Part shown: piece by piece, positions 13,486 to 25,515 of the stretch
How the letters are laid out: every line of letters starts with the position of its first letter
Position numbering within the stretch: the first letter of the stretch is position 1
Assembly: GCF_905475395.1 (NCBI RefSeq)
Contig: NC_058339.1
Location: 73,188,520-73,252,519, forward strand
From: Chrysoperla carnea
Lineage: Eukaryota > Arthropoda > Insecta > Neuroptera > Chrysopidae
Direction: 5' to 3'
Length of the DNA stretch: 64,000 nt
Position numbers and translations under genes: made by a program
Notes under the pieces: model-generated
What the model saw: the letters and a program-made list of their open reading frames with translations, nothing else
The model's database searches: none
Told to the model about the DNA's origin: nothing

Positions 13486-16400
13486 ATGGATGATAAATTA
13501 AGACAAATGGAAGATGAAATGAACAGGTATGATTTCTTAATTTTCTATTTGGCAAGATCCTGGCAAATTAAGATATCCTCCCCCCTTCCTTTAATAACAT
13601 GTTTTTCGTTTAAGGTAGTCCGGCTGTTTGAGCAAGTTCGGTGAATATTCATTTATTTTTTTTTGCGGTAAATGACAATTCAGAGGGCTGCCCGTTCAAA
13701 GTCCCTTGATCACAATAAACACAGTTTTGGAGCTTCTTGCGGGGCCAAATTTTGAAATATTTCATTATAAAATTGTGATTTTTAACACAGTATGTTATGA
13801 AAGAACTCACAATAATGTTAATTGTACAAAAATTAATCGATGATTGAGGATCAAAAAAGTTTTCATCATGTAGAAAATTTGTCACAGATTTTGTTGAAAA
13901 AAAAACATTACCTTACGCCGCCTTCCATAAAAGAAAACATAAAAAAACTTTGGTGTTTGACGCGGTTACGATATTTGTTGAGCATTTTATTACATTTACG
14001 TCATACAAATTCCTAGTTTACGATATTTTTAGAGCATTTTATTACATTTACACCATACAAATTGCTTTGTTGACCAGTCACTGATGGCCGAACTGCTTTA
14101 AATCTAGCAAATTCATACTTCGCAATACTCTAGCCTAATAACATAACATTTTTTAAATTTAGGTTTGAGGCCGAAATATCGGGTGAATCAAGGCAAGTAA
14201 TTGGCGTTAACACATTTAATCAAGTCCAACAAAAATTACAATCCGATTTCACAGGTTTCGGCAGTTTTCCTCCTCCACCACCCCCACCTCCAATACTAAT
14301 CCCACAACAAGTTCGGAGTAGTGCAGCCACATATTCAGCTCCCGCTAGTGTTGTTGTATCCCAACCAGCTGTCGTAACAGCTACACCAAAAATTTACGCA
14401 GCCAAAGCAACAGTTTTATCCAATCCCGTTATTAATATCCCAGCCGTATTAAATATCCCAGCAATTCAAGCCGAAGTGGAAAAGAAATTGAAGAAATTAA
14501 AACCAGATAAACCAAGTATTGCTGCAGAAGTTGCCATCAGTCAAGGTAAAGCGAGCAGTGCTCTACAATCATTTGGTACCGATGAACATAAACGTAATAA
14601 AAAAGGGAAGAAAATTATACGAACAGCTGGTGGACAAATATGGGAAGATCAAACGTTATTAGATTGGGACGATGATGATTTTCGATTGTTTTGCGGTGAT
14701 TTGGGAAACGATGTAACGGATGAACTGTTAATTCGTACATTTAATAAATATCCATCGTTTCAAAAAGCTCGCGTTGTACGAGATAAGCGAACAAATAAAA
14801 GTAAAGGTTTTGGATTCATTAGTTTTAAGGATCCAGGAGATTTTATCAAGGCTATGAAAGAAATGAATGGTAAGTTTTTTTTTTTGGTAATTTTATTTTT
14901 ATTAATATAATCTTGTTTTTACAATACAAGCACGTAGTCAGGAAAAGGTTAAGGGGATTACATTTATTAAATATGTTACACAAGTATTTTATCTTTTTAG
15001 AAAACATTTCTGACTTCGAACTTGAATTAAAAATGAACATGGCAGCAAAAAAATCGCTCCTTATAACAAATTTTTATCGAAATTTCAAACAGATATATCT
15101 CGGCGAAAAATGATATGACCTGAATGAAAAATATAGGGTGGCCATTTTAATCTATTATCCCTAAGAGCTCGTTTTGTAGTTAACCAATCAAAAAATAACT
15201 TAAACAAAAGTTGCAGCGTTTGATAGAGGACATCATATTCTGACATCAGATTGAATCTAGTTTTTCGGGTTTCTTTAAAAGCCAATTTTGATTCTAAACG
15301 GTAAGAGATAGAATAATACTTTAAATTAGAAACTTGATCCTCATAAAAAACTAACAATTTTTGTTCCCAACATTTTTTCAAAAAAACGTTAGCTTTCGAT
15401 AAGCGCATGTCCTCTATTGCCCTTGACAAATTTTGGCTACAGTATTTTTTTCGTACTTAGCGTGTTTTCTTTCGATTAAATGCAATAATGACATATTTTT
15501 AAGTCGCATTACTTCCGAAAGCTGACGGTTTTCGAAAAAATGGTTTGGATGAAAAATATTAGCTTTTTATGTGGATCAACGTTTTAATTTAAAGTGTTAT
15601 TCTGTCTCGAAGAACTAGGTCCCATCTGATGTCAGAACATGATGCCCCCTGCAACTTTTGTTTGAGTTATTTTAAAAATTGGTAAACTACAAAACGAGAT
15701 ATTAAGGTGTATAGATTAAAATGGCCCACTCTGTGTATGATCCGATAGCTTGTACTTTCTAGTTTTTGAGTCAATATCTCAAACATTTTTATTATCTTTT
15801 AATATTTTATGCGCAGAGCTGAAACGCTGAGATTTTGATATGAATTGTAAAACCGTGAACGGGGTTCTTAAGTACTATACAAGACATTGAGTATGACCTT
15901 CTCAGATCGAGTTATTCGCCGAAAAAGCAAAATAGACACTTTTTACTTTGGACTGCCGTATCTCTTCAAATAATAACCACAAAGCGATTGAAAGTAATAA
16001 AAAAATTTCTTCTTCGTATTCAAAAACTATAAATTTCAAGCATCAAATTAGTTGTAGATGATCCCGATTAGACTATTTTTCACAAAGATACAGCTGTTTA
16101 AAATATCGAAAATATTTCAATTTTTTAAAAGGGGCATTTTGATTCCAAATGTATTTAAATTAAAACACTTAATTTTTATTTAAAATTAAAAAAAAAAAAA
16201 AAAAAAAAAATTGTTTAAAAGAAGTATATTTCTTACATTTAATTTATGAATATTTTCCAAATTAATTCAAATTTTTTATTTAAAAGAATATTTAAATGCA
16301 GTTCCCACAACTAGAGTTGGAATAAAATATCACCACTTTCTTGATATTTTCTGAGCACCGTAGGAACTCTAAACGTATGCCATTTAACTTAATAAAAGAA

Positions 16401-19293
16401 TTTGCATTTTTCACAAAAGATAGGGCTCCGTGCCTTTTTAGGGTTTGGTTGCTGAATGTAAAAATACGAATTCCCTAAAATTTCATGTACGTCCCAAATG
16501 TAAGAACTCTTTTAATTTTCCAATTGTTAAGTTCTTTCGAAAATTAATCGTCCCCTGTCCTTTTAATTTTTAAACTATGTTTTATTTATATTAGGGTGCG
16601 CCATATTTTATGTTGGTGTATAAAATTTGAGCAACTTTGGAAAAAAACATCCGATTTCTGTACATGAAGTATTTTTGTTCAATTCGGTTCTTTAAAATTT
16701 ATTTGGATTAGTTTTTGAATACATGAATCAAGTGGCCAACTCTATTGGCCAAAACAAAATTTACCCTTTTTGCTGTGTTTTGGCCCAAATAGTTTTTGGG
16801 CATGCAATGGCGTTACAAGAATCTCATTGTGAATTTTTAGTTAACCAAATACGACAATTTTGAGTTTTTTTCAGAGAGTATGAAAGTCTCCGTCGGGCAT
16901 CAAAAACTGTTTTCGGTGACGATACGAAACTTTGCTCTGGAATGCCTTGGTCGTTGATGAACGGAATATTGACGATATCCCAATGTCCTGTGCTCAACAA
17001 AATATAACACTAAACGTTAAATAATGTTGTCGGGCGGTACTTGTTGGCTGCGATATTTTCGAAAATATGAACTTTGTGTTAACACAATTGTATGACTATT
17101 TTCGATGTATAGCGTCACTATTATGTCAGAGTATTGTTTCGGTGTAAACTGATTCATGAATAAAATTGTACTTAATTGACGTTTCAAAAACATATCTAAT
17201 CAACTCAATCGGTTTACAAATGTCAAAGTTACTCAATGTTAACAAACCGACTTAAAATATGGCGAATCACGTAAATCTGCAAAATCTCAAGATGGTAATA
17301 CTTGATAAGTAATTTTAATCAAGATAAAAAGACATTCTTAAAAATTTTTGAAAATTATGTGTCGTAAAACATTATTATAATAGAATGTCAAATTCGTCCC
17401 AATTTCTAGATCAATTTTTCTATTATAAATCCGTATTTCAATTAGCCTTTTTCTTGGGAAGATTAAAAATAAATCCTCTAGATGGCAGGGCATATTTTAC
17501 CCCCCCCCCCTAGTGTTTCCATCTAGCGGATCTTTTTTTAATCTTCAGAGAAAAAAGGCCTGGAATTATTAATTATTGTATGTCCGGACTTAATGATAAT
17601 ATGATAATGTTTATAATTATGTAGTTAAAATTTTTTATCAGTATTATTTAAAAAATATAATGCTTTAATTAGCCTTTTTCTTGGGAGGATTAAAAAAAGA
17701 TCCGCTAGATGGCAACATTAGAGGGGGGTACAAATATATCCTGCCATCTAGAGGATCTTTTTTAATCTTCCCGGCTAATACAATGTAGTTATCATCAAAA
17801 TTAATTAGCTAATCGTAATTATTCTCTTGAAAGATGATGCTACTCGTCGCTAATTTGAGCGACAAATTTTATTTTTAGTATATACAACAAAACCCTAAAT
17901 ATGCGTGTACAACACGATTACACATTTGGCCCATTTTAAATTCGCATTCAATTTCAAAAACTTAAAAAACCACAAACTTGATCGTATCGTGAACAAAAAA
18001 CAATTGTTACAACATTTTTATCAAAAAAAAAACAAGACTTTGTTTCTGGAAAAACATTTGTAAAAAAATCATCAATAATCAATCAATCACAAATAATAAT
18101 TAAAATTTCCCATCGTCATTGAGATTTTTCACCCGGAATAACACAAAAAACATCAATAGAATTGTTACTTGTTGTTCCATATATGTTTCATTTTCCTATT
18201 TACGTCCTAAGGGACCCCATCCATAGGAGACAAATAATTGTGGTATCACCGAATACGATTTACGAAATGTATTCTTTCGGGTACCAGCAGGAGCTGGAGG
18301 ATGTCGTGGCGTTTGATTTACGATTTCATTTGATTTTGAATTATGTTTTTGATTTGTTGACGAAGTCATTTTATGTTGTTTAAATGATGATAGCGTTGAA
18401 GCCGGTGATAGATTATTCATTCGTGTCGGTGGAGGTTGACTCAAGTATAGGACATTGAATGGCATACCACCTGCAGCCCATCCTCGAGATATAAACGCAG
18501 ATCCATCTTTTTTCTTATCAATATTATTTATTAATAAATTTTGAGATCTATCCATATTTTTCCAACTTGGATAACCATTTACAACGGTGATGATGTTATG
18601 TAATATGCATGTAAAAGTTATTATCGTGTAGAAAGTCATAGCGTGCTTGTAAATATGTTTTGTGACCATTTTTCCTTTTTTGAAATTCTGAAATAAAAAA
18701 AAAATGTAAATTATTATTTAATCTTTTAATATTAATGGACTTCATTTTCTTAATTCTTGGAAAATATTCGATCAATCGTCAAATGTTTACATAGTTTTAT
18801 CAAACTCTCAAAAAAAAAAACTTTCAAGGGTGACAAACATGAGATCTATGAAATTCTTTGTTTGCTTCCGTGGTGTTTACGGATTGTACGAATAGATAAC
18901 TGTCTGTATAAGTGTAAAAAATTCCAGTTTCGGTCGGACACTATTAATTATACTAGAAGTTGTGAAAATTGATTCTGAAAAAACATTCAGTTTTTGGTGG
19001 ACGACCGTGAAATACATGTTTTCCACGAAAATTAATATGAAAAGATTCCCAGGTTTTTTCGACTTTCAATTTTCAAGGCACAGTAAAATATTAGGATTAC
19101 CCAAAATATTTGAATTATTAATTTAAAAATCATTTTAAAATTTGCATTTGTTTTAGGACGTTATGTTGGTAGCCGACCAATAAAATTACGTAAAAGTTGT
19201 TGGAAAAATCGTAATTTGGATATTGTACGAAAAAAAGAAAAGGAAAAAGTAGCATTAATTAATTTACTCACATCTGGTAACAATGGACGATAA
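13486..19293 (+). CDS. RBM42: RNA-binding protein RBM42
   Basis: RNA-binding protein with one RRM; in mammals reported to bind hnRNP K and act in mRNA handling and translation. Three exons: 13486-13526, 14163-14869 and 19157-19293 (TAA), 294 residues. The N-terminal MDDKLRQMEDEMNRFEAEI matches the family's conserved start. It is followed by an eight-proline run, an Ala/Val-rich stretch and a basic KKLKKLKPDKPS segment. The RRM (about residues 172-250) has LFCGDLG (RNP2) and KGFGFISF (RNP1), with YVGSRPIKLRKS across the last splice. The tail NLDIVRKKEKEK is also typical. Shorter than human (about 480) because the low-complexity middle is reduced. The 4.3-kb last intron contains a separate minus-strand gene at 18196-18669 and several inverted-repeat elements. 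AATAAA signals follow the stop near 19318. Confidence 0.93.
13960..14068. repeat. Two ~50-bp tandem units in RBM42 intron 1
   Basis: Two adjacent copies share TACGATATTT, AGCATTTTATTACATTTAC and CATACAAATT, starting near 13967 and 14018. Non-coding. Confidence 0.6.
15134..15731. mobile_element. R3 fold-back element in the last RBM42 intron
   Basis: A ~600-bp element whose two halves are inverted copies: it opens with GGGTGGCCATTTTAATCTAT and closes with ATAGATTAAAATGGCCCACT. Both halves contain TGACATCAGATT/AATCTGATGTCAG-like and TTTCGATTAAATGCAAT-like segments. Relatives lie at about 34248-34630 and 46824-47425. Minus-strand open frames across it are by-products of the repeat. Confidence 0.65.
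16610..17275. mobile_element. Diverged inverted-repeat element in the last RBM42 intron
   Basis: The segment beginning GCGCCATATTTTATGTTGG (about 16609) is matched by a diverged inverted copy ending near 17270 (CTTAAAATATGGCG). The interior has no recognised coding sequence. Confidence 0.4.
17442..17561 (+). mobile_element. R2 hairpin miniature element, copy 1
   Basis: About 120 bp, itself nearly palindromic: TTAGCCTTTTTCTTGGGA at the left, CTCTAGATGGCAGGG and CCATCTAGCGGATC inside, and AAAAAAGGCCTGG at the right. A run of C sits at the centre. Confidence 0.65.
17668..17779 (-). mobile_element. R2 hairpin miniature element, copy 2 (inverted)
   Basis: Same element as at 17442-17561 but in opposite orientation: here CCGCTAGATGGCAAC comes first and GCCATCTAGAGGATC last, with GGCTAA at the end. 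The pair is separated by about 110 bases. Confidence 0.65.
18196..18687 (-). CDS. Secreted neuropeptide-like precursor nested antisense in RBM42 intron
   Basis: Not matched to a named family from memory. The 157-residue frame runs from ATG at 18669 to TAG at 18198-18196. A consensus acceptor (T-rich tract, TTTCAG at 18693-18688) lies 18 bases before the ATG, so an upstream non-coding exon is likely. Residues 11-31 form a hydrophobic signal-peptide core (MTFYTIITFTCILHNIITVV). Candidate prohormone cleavage sites are KKK at 52-54, RK at 131-132 and RK at 136-137. The protein ends in GRK (155-157), the classic amidation-plus-cleavage signal. Cleavage after FRK would release a 17-residue amidated peptide ending SYGWGPL-NH2. 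A second conserved-looking block is SRGWAAGGMPFNVLYLSQ (61-78). It is read from the strand opposite RBM42. Inference: a neuropeptide or peptide hormone precursor; a secreted structural peptide is the main alternative. Confidence 0.6.
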   Translation of the reverse strand, partial: NFKKGKMVTKHIYKHAMTFYTIITFTCILHNIITVVNGYPSWKNMDRSQNLLINNIDKKKDGSAFISRGWAAGGMPFNVLYLSQPPPTRMNNLSPASTLSSFKQHKMTSSTNQKHNSKSNEIVNQTPRHPPAPAGTRKNTFRKSYSVIPQLFVSYGWGPLGRK

Positions 19294-20884
19294 ATTCGAA
19301 ATAATTTTTTTATTAAAACAATAAACTTTGTAATTCAAATAAATTATAATTTAAATAACAAAAAAAAAAACAGTTGTAAATATATTTCAATAATTATTTG
19401 ATAATTCAATTGTGTTTTTATTTTATATTCTCAAAAATTAATAATGTTTAAAATGCACTCATTAAATTAGTAATTATATTAAATTAATTAAATGTTTTAA
19501 CGTTGTTTTAAAGAATAATTCAAGTATGTAATGTATTTAATGAAATTGAATAAAATCCACGCGTTATAAATATGATACTACATATTTATGTCTTGTCACA
19601 TGGTAGCGTAATCAATTTTCGCACAAAGCAATAACCTCCCGTTATAGCGACTCCCTTGCTATAGTTCAAAGGATCTAAATCGATGAGATAGGGTTAGCAG
19701 AAGCAAAAAAAAAAGTTTTTTTTCTTCTTTCAAATTGAGATAGAAAGTTGAAAATTTGTTTGTGAGTTAGGTTTTTGGAAGGGAGTGCTTTTTGAGGACT
19801 GTCCCACAATCTTAGAGTAAAGTATAATGTTTGTTCCCGTATTTTTTAAGACTATACATGTTGGAAATTTGTATGAAAGTTGAATTAGTGTCAATATGTT
19901 AAAATATCATAGTTTTCACATGTTTAAGCCTTTTTTCCACCTAAAAATCTACGAATTGAAATAAAATGTTGAAAATTTGTAAAAATGTTGAGTTATTACC
20001 AATTTCCGTTTTCTGTTTTTTATATCAAAATAACATATTTCTTTAATAAAAGAGTTAAAGGCCCAGGTCTTTCCCCGCTCTTTTACCGTAGACATTTCAT
20101 GATTTTAAAAATTTTCTGGTTCAATTAAAACCTCCCTCCCCTTAAATTAGAAAGTATTTCTTTATAAAAACGCAAACATTTTTAAACCGGATAGTTCTTT
20201 ATAGAAAAATAACTTTATAGGAAAATTTTATTCGAAGAGTGGCTAGATTCCATGGAAAACATACAAAAAAAAATAATTTTTGGGTAAAACTTTTCAGTTT
20301 GTTCTTGCTTAACCTGTACGATTTGCGGAAAAAAATTTCGAACAAAAAATGTTACCCTTTGAATCAATAACAACTTTCTAATTTAAAGTATTCATCTATC
20401 TATTACCAGTTATGGAATAGAGAGAGCTTTTCATTGAACCTGAAAACCTGGATCAATTTTAATGTCTGCTGCTCACAATCTTTTTTATTTTTACCAATCA
20501 GATTATCAGAAATATGAGATAATTTTTATTTTAAATCGAATGACCTTTTAATTTTCAAGGTACTTAAGAAAGACAGAAAAACTTAGAACTTTGAAGCGTG
20601 CTACAAATATTTCTATTCTATCCAATATGCTAGCGTGTGAATAGAGAGGGCACGTCGTAATAAACAAGTTTTTTCCACTTTAAAATCAAATTTTTTTTTA
20701 TCAATCAATTAATAATGTCTACTGTTTCATGTTTTTATCAGAATCATGAGTAAAACATCGTCTTTCAATTTTTTTTTCTTTATTGATCTTTTTGTTCTTG
20801 GATGTTTGTCTCAATTTTGATTTGTTTTGCGTGTCTCATATCTAAATGTAAATACGGAACAACTTTAAAAGGCAAAGTCTATTT

Positions 20885-21230
20885 TAGTATTTTTTAACCC
20901 CCGAACCAGAAAAAGGGGTGTTATAAGTTTGACCGCTATGTGTGTGTGTGTGTCTGTCTGTCTGTCTGTAGCATCATAGCGTCTAAAAGAATGAACGGAT
21001 TTTTTTTTTGGTTTCGTTTGAAAGGTAATTTAATGGAGAGTGTTCTTAACTATGTTTCAAGTGCGAGTTTAGGGTTCCGTACCTGGAACAACTAAAAAAT
21101 AGACGATGATCTTCAAAATCGGTTCAGTTTGAAGAAGGCTCTAAGAAAAAGGTAATTTAATAGAGAGCGTTCTTAGGTATATTTCAAGTGCTAGCATAGG
21201 GTTCCGTACTCGGAAATTCCGTAAATTGAT
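20885..21230 (+). repeat. LINE-tail-like repeat with (TG)n(TCTG)n microsatellite
   Basis: Begins TTTAACCCCCGAACCAGAAA, GGGGTGTTATAAGTTTGA, then a TG/TCTG microsatellite (20939-20969) and AATGAACGGATTTT. An internal duplication repeats the GGTAATTTAATGGAGAG/TTCTTA segment and AGGGTTCCGTAC. This phrase is common in insect genomes (I know it best from Lepidoptera); exact class not determined. Confidence 0.45.
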
Positions 21231-21408
21231 TGCTAGGTCAATAACATGGAGTCTGCAGCTCTTTGAATTCGAGTATAAACATGTAATATCAATACCTCGC
21301 AGGGAAATAACATATTTCATTCGAGTTACAAAGTAACATAATTCGGGATATCGCGTATTTAGAAGTTCAGCGAACGAGGTTCGAGTTATTGAGTTTTCAC
21401 TGTATAAA
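21210..21408 (-). mobile_element. End fragment of a pogo/Tigger-like DNA transposon
   Basis: Read on the minus strand the piece starts CAGTGAAAACTCAATAACTC next to TA, the usual terminus and TA target of pogo-group elements. Only this end is present; the inner boundary is uncertain. Confidence 0.4.
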
Positions 21409-22135
21409 ACAATTTTTGAAGATTCTTTACAATGTTATATAAAAAAAACGTAAGCAGTAAGTAAGGAGTAGTTATTTTGCGCAAATTCACAAACTCTTGT
21501 AAAATTAAACAATAAAGAATCGATACAAAATATCCATTTTTTAGACCTCATGAATCGATCTTGGCAAAATCGAATCGAAGGTTAAATGTAAGTCTTCGCA
21601 CTTAAGTGGGTTGGGAACCTGCAAAAAATATTCCAACTGCAGTTCTAAAAGAAAGCATTGTTTTTAAGTAACTAATAAGGGTAATTAATTGTGATAAACG
21701 TGCGAAAACAGGCGAATGGTTGATAACGAAATCTTTACGTAGAAATAAAATTTCCACGGAAGTTCCTGCATGACAAATAGTTAATAGGAAACTTAAAACG
21801 ATAATATTAAGGAAAATAAATTATATCCTTATATAAATTTGATTGACGTATCTGGCGAATAAAAAAAATATATAAACAAAAATTTAGGCGCCACACTAGT
21901 ATCATAAATTATGGAATAAATACATTTATTAATTATTACAGAGTAGGGTTTAAACAATTTTTATCTTGATGATGCAAGAGAGTGTTCGACATAAGATCGG
22001 ATACACTTAGCCATATTTATTGTGCTAGTCAAACACAGCTACCAATTTTTGGTATTTTTGATTGCATTAATCATAGACATTAACGTAGATTCGCCATCTA
22101 ATTGCTATAGTTGTTAAGAGCATCATGGCTTACTC

Positions 22136-22440
22136 GTGAGGGCGCAAATTAGGACGAAACTTAAGGTATCCATTTTCTTTAAAATAGGAAGTTGAAAATT
22201 TGCAGGTTGCTTCAACTATAAGTGGTATTGTGAAATATTCTGGCAATATAAGAAAAGTTGTAGAAAATACTTTCGAAATTCTCGAAAGCCAAAACAAATG
22301 GCGGCCGAAAGGTCGCCATTATTGTGTTGATTTTTCAAACTCTTATAATTTAATAAAAATGATGCAAGCACTGACATTCAACATTTTCAATACAGGATAT
22401 TTCAATGATTAACTCAAAATCAATTATTTGTTTTCACTTG
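22136..22440 (+). repeat. R4/5 dispersed repeat, 3' part
   Basis: Contains GGGCGCAAATTAGGACGAAA, GTTGAAAATTTGCAGGTTGC and the end sequence TTTGTTTTCACTTGTTTT. Shares this order with 25197-25505 and 47515-47800 and, reversed, with 53791-54372 and 59075-59602. The 70-codon frame at 22200 is part of the repeat. Confidence 0.6.
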
Positions 22441-24824
22441 TTTTATTATTGAGAACAAATGGACGCGCCATTGTATGGATGGATATATAAATCTATGGAT
22501 TGTCTGTATGTTTTTACTATTTTCTAACAAATTTAAATAAGTAATTATGTTAATTTACTTTAAAAAATATTATTTATTCAATTCCGTCTCTTATTTTTAC
22601 AATTTCTGTAAACAATTGAAAATTAATCATAACAGCCCGCTTTATAGCCAAAATTATACACTGGGACATTAGCATTGGTTTGATTGACCCTATCATGCCT
22701 ATGCACCCAACGAATACATTTGTTAATCATTTTTTACAATGGATTATACATGAGTGTTTAACAAATTGCCTATTTAACTGAAAATATTATTTATTGTATT
22801 GTTCTAAAGCTGAATATGTTTGTAAAAAAGACTTTTTGTGTAGACAGAGGGCTCGAAGATGCGAACCTCGCGTTTGTAAAAAAAATATAAAATTTGCATG
22901 AACTTATCCACTTTTTAAAAGAATCTTTTATTTTTCAAAATCAGAGCAAAAATATTCTTCAAGTCACGCATAAATTGTGTGCATAAAGATTTACAAAAAT
23001 AAATTATTCCTGGAATATCGTGTGATTTATATAAAACAAATAAAATTGACGCAATCAAAAAAATATTTTTAATACAATTTTTCAATATTGTTTTGAATCC
23101 GGCTCATTAAAAATCTTTATCTAATATAATTTTATTTTAATTAAAAAAAAAAAATTGGATAAATAAATATTAAATGCTAATTGAATTTATTATGCGACAT
23201 TTTAATGATCTGTTGATTTTGAGTTCATCATTTCAAAGATCAAAACGCTAGGTTATTTGCATATATTGGTAACTAATCGGAATTTAGTTGAATCTATAAA
23301 TAAATCATTTAAATACTATTTTTAGTATAGAATTTTATCTTTATTTTATTTTTATTTCTATAAATAAATATTTTTTATTTGTCTGTTGATTATTTCGCTT
23401 ATATTTTTGGTTTTTTTTTTCGTAATACATCTTTTTTGCAATTTTCAGACAGTTACTTATTTCATCATTTTTTTAATCAAATGCTTATGCTTCTAAAAAG
23501 TTGTCTCCTAAGTGCCTGTTTTTGCCTACTTCACGTTTCCAAGAGAAAGAACGGTAATAATTATTCCCACGTAAAAGGCTTATTCAAAAACAATGCAATC
23601 TGCTCTTGGTCGCTTTAGCCCAGAATTTAAAAGCCATTGATTCGATTCCACTTAGGTATCATTATAAAACTGTTGCCAAAAAAGTAAAAAGAGGGAAGTT
23701 AGTCTCCTAATTAAACAAAGAGAAAACTATCTACTAGTGACGTCATTTCACGGAGTTGCCATAGAGATAACAAATAAAACTTTGTTTTTAAAAAAAGAGA
23801 CAGACAAAAATCTTTGAATGTTTATAACTTCTTCATTTTTTAATCAATTTGATAACTTCTTCATTTTTTAACTTTTCTCTTCATCTTTTAACGAAATTTT
23901 GCTATGTAATGAAGTCTACTTTTACAATTTTAAGGGTAATGTAGCAAATTCGACATCAAGAAACTATCCTATTGTTTAGCCATAGTATCAAAGCTGAGAA
24001 AAATGGCATCTCCGTTATTAAAGCATGAAAAATTTGTAGTTAAATTTTTGTTTCAAAAATTCTCTGTTTTTGGCTTATTTCTCAAAATTGTGCGTCTTAC
24101 AAAAAAGTTGTAAGAAACTTTGTTTAACTGAAATCACTAAAAAAGTTTAATTTATTTAAAAGAAAATTTAATTTTGCGACTTAAAAAAAAATATTACTGA
24201 ATTTTAAGCGATTTTAAACTCAAAAAGTGTCTTGCAAATTCGTTTTTTTGTGAAACCCAGTTAGTTTTATTTTAATTATCAAGCAAAAATTCATAAAAAA
24301 AAAGAATTTTTGAAACTTTGCCAGTTTTTTTTTCTTCATAACTATCATTTTTACGAAAAAATTGCTGAATTATGAAAAATTGAAAATGGTTCAAAAAATC
24401 TTTACAAATTTTTTTTTTCTACCGAAAAAATTTCTTAACATAAAAAAAAACCTGGGTGCAGTTATGGACATTCATCGGCTATGAATAGGTTAGTTTCAGT
24501 TTGGCTCCTAGAATATTTACCACAACTTGTCTATAAAGTTTTTTTGTCTATATAATGGTTTTTCTGAAATTTTTCTGTTTCAAAGTTCCAATGTTTACAA
24601 AACTTTGCAAATACATAATTTATGAATACAAAATAAAATGGCAGAGAATAAAATTTGTTATTTTCTTGACCCAAATAAAATAATTATTAATTAATCACAA
24701 GGTTCATAAGGACGCGCGACCTGGCGCTTGGAATTTGAAAATACTTTATCTAAAATATTGAACTTTGAGTATAGTTTTTGTTTATTTGTTGACTATTCTA
24801 CGATCAATTCAGAAGCTGTTTTTT

Positions 24825-25515
24825 GATACCCTGTATATATGAAATATTTGTGAAGGTATACTAAGTTTAGTCCAAAGTTAGTAACGCTTAAAAATGTGTT
24901 CATTAAATAACCTAGAGTCCATTTCCGGTTGTCTGTCCGACCGTCTGTCACCACGATAACTCAAAAACGAAAAGAGATACTAAGCTGAAATTTTTAAATC
25001 GTGCGCGCGTGCTCAGGAATTAAAAAGTGAATTTGAGTTGGTATAATTAAGGAACATGATCAATTGGGTCTTGTGTCCGTAGGACCTATCTTGTAAACCA
25101 ATAGAGATAGAACAAAAGTTTAAATGTCAAAAAGGTTCCTTATAAAAAGTAAACAACTTTTATTAGAAACATTTTTTCTTAAACTTCATTGTTTACCCGT
25201 TAGGGCGCAAATTAGGGCAAAACTTTGGTGTCCATTTTCTTCAAAACTATAAAAGATAGGTAGTTGAAAATTTGCAGATAGCTTCAACTATTGGCCTTGT
25301 GAAAGAATCTCTACAAACGAAAACAAGTTCTAGAAAATACTTTCGACAATTTTCGAAAAATAAAAGAAATGGCGGAAAAAAAGCCACCATAATTGTGTTG
25401 GTTTTTAAACTTTTCTAATTTATTAAAAATAATGCGACCACTGACATTCAACTCTTTGTATACAGGGTATTTTAACAATTGATTCAGCCAATTGTTTGTT
25501 TTCATATGTTTTTTT
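24825..25515 (+). mobile_element. R4/5 repeat, near full-length copy
   Basis: Runs from GATACCCTGTATATATGAAA through CATTTCCGGTTGTCTGTCCG and ATAACTCAAAAACGAAAAG to GGGCGCAAATTAGGGCAAAA and the 3' end CCAATTGTTTGTTTTCA. About 680 bp. The nested copy at 53791-54372 confirms the same ends. No protein-coding capacity; a non-autonomous mobile element of unresolved class. Confidence 0.6.

Noticed and set aside
15085-15429. 114-codon minus-strand open frame as a gene
   Set aside because: It lies across the R3 fold-back repeat, and similar peptides come from other R3 copies; no start context or protein motif.
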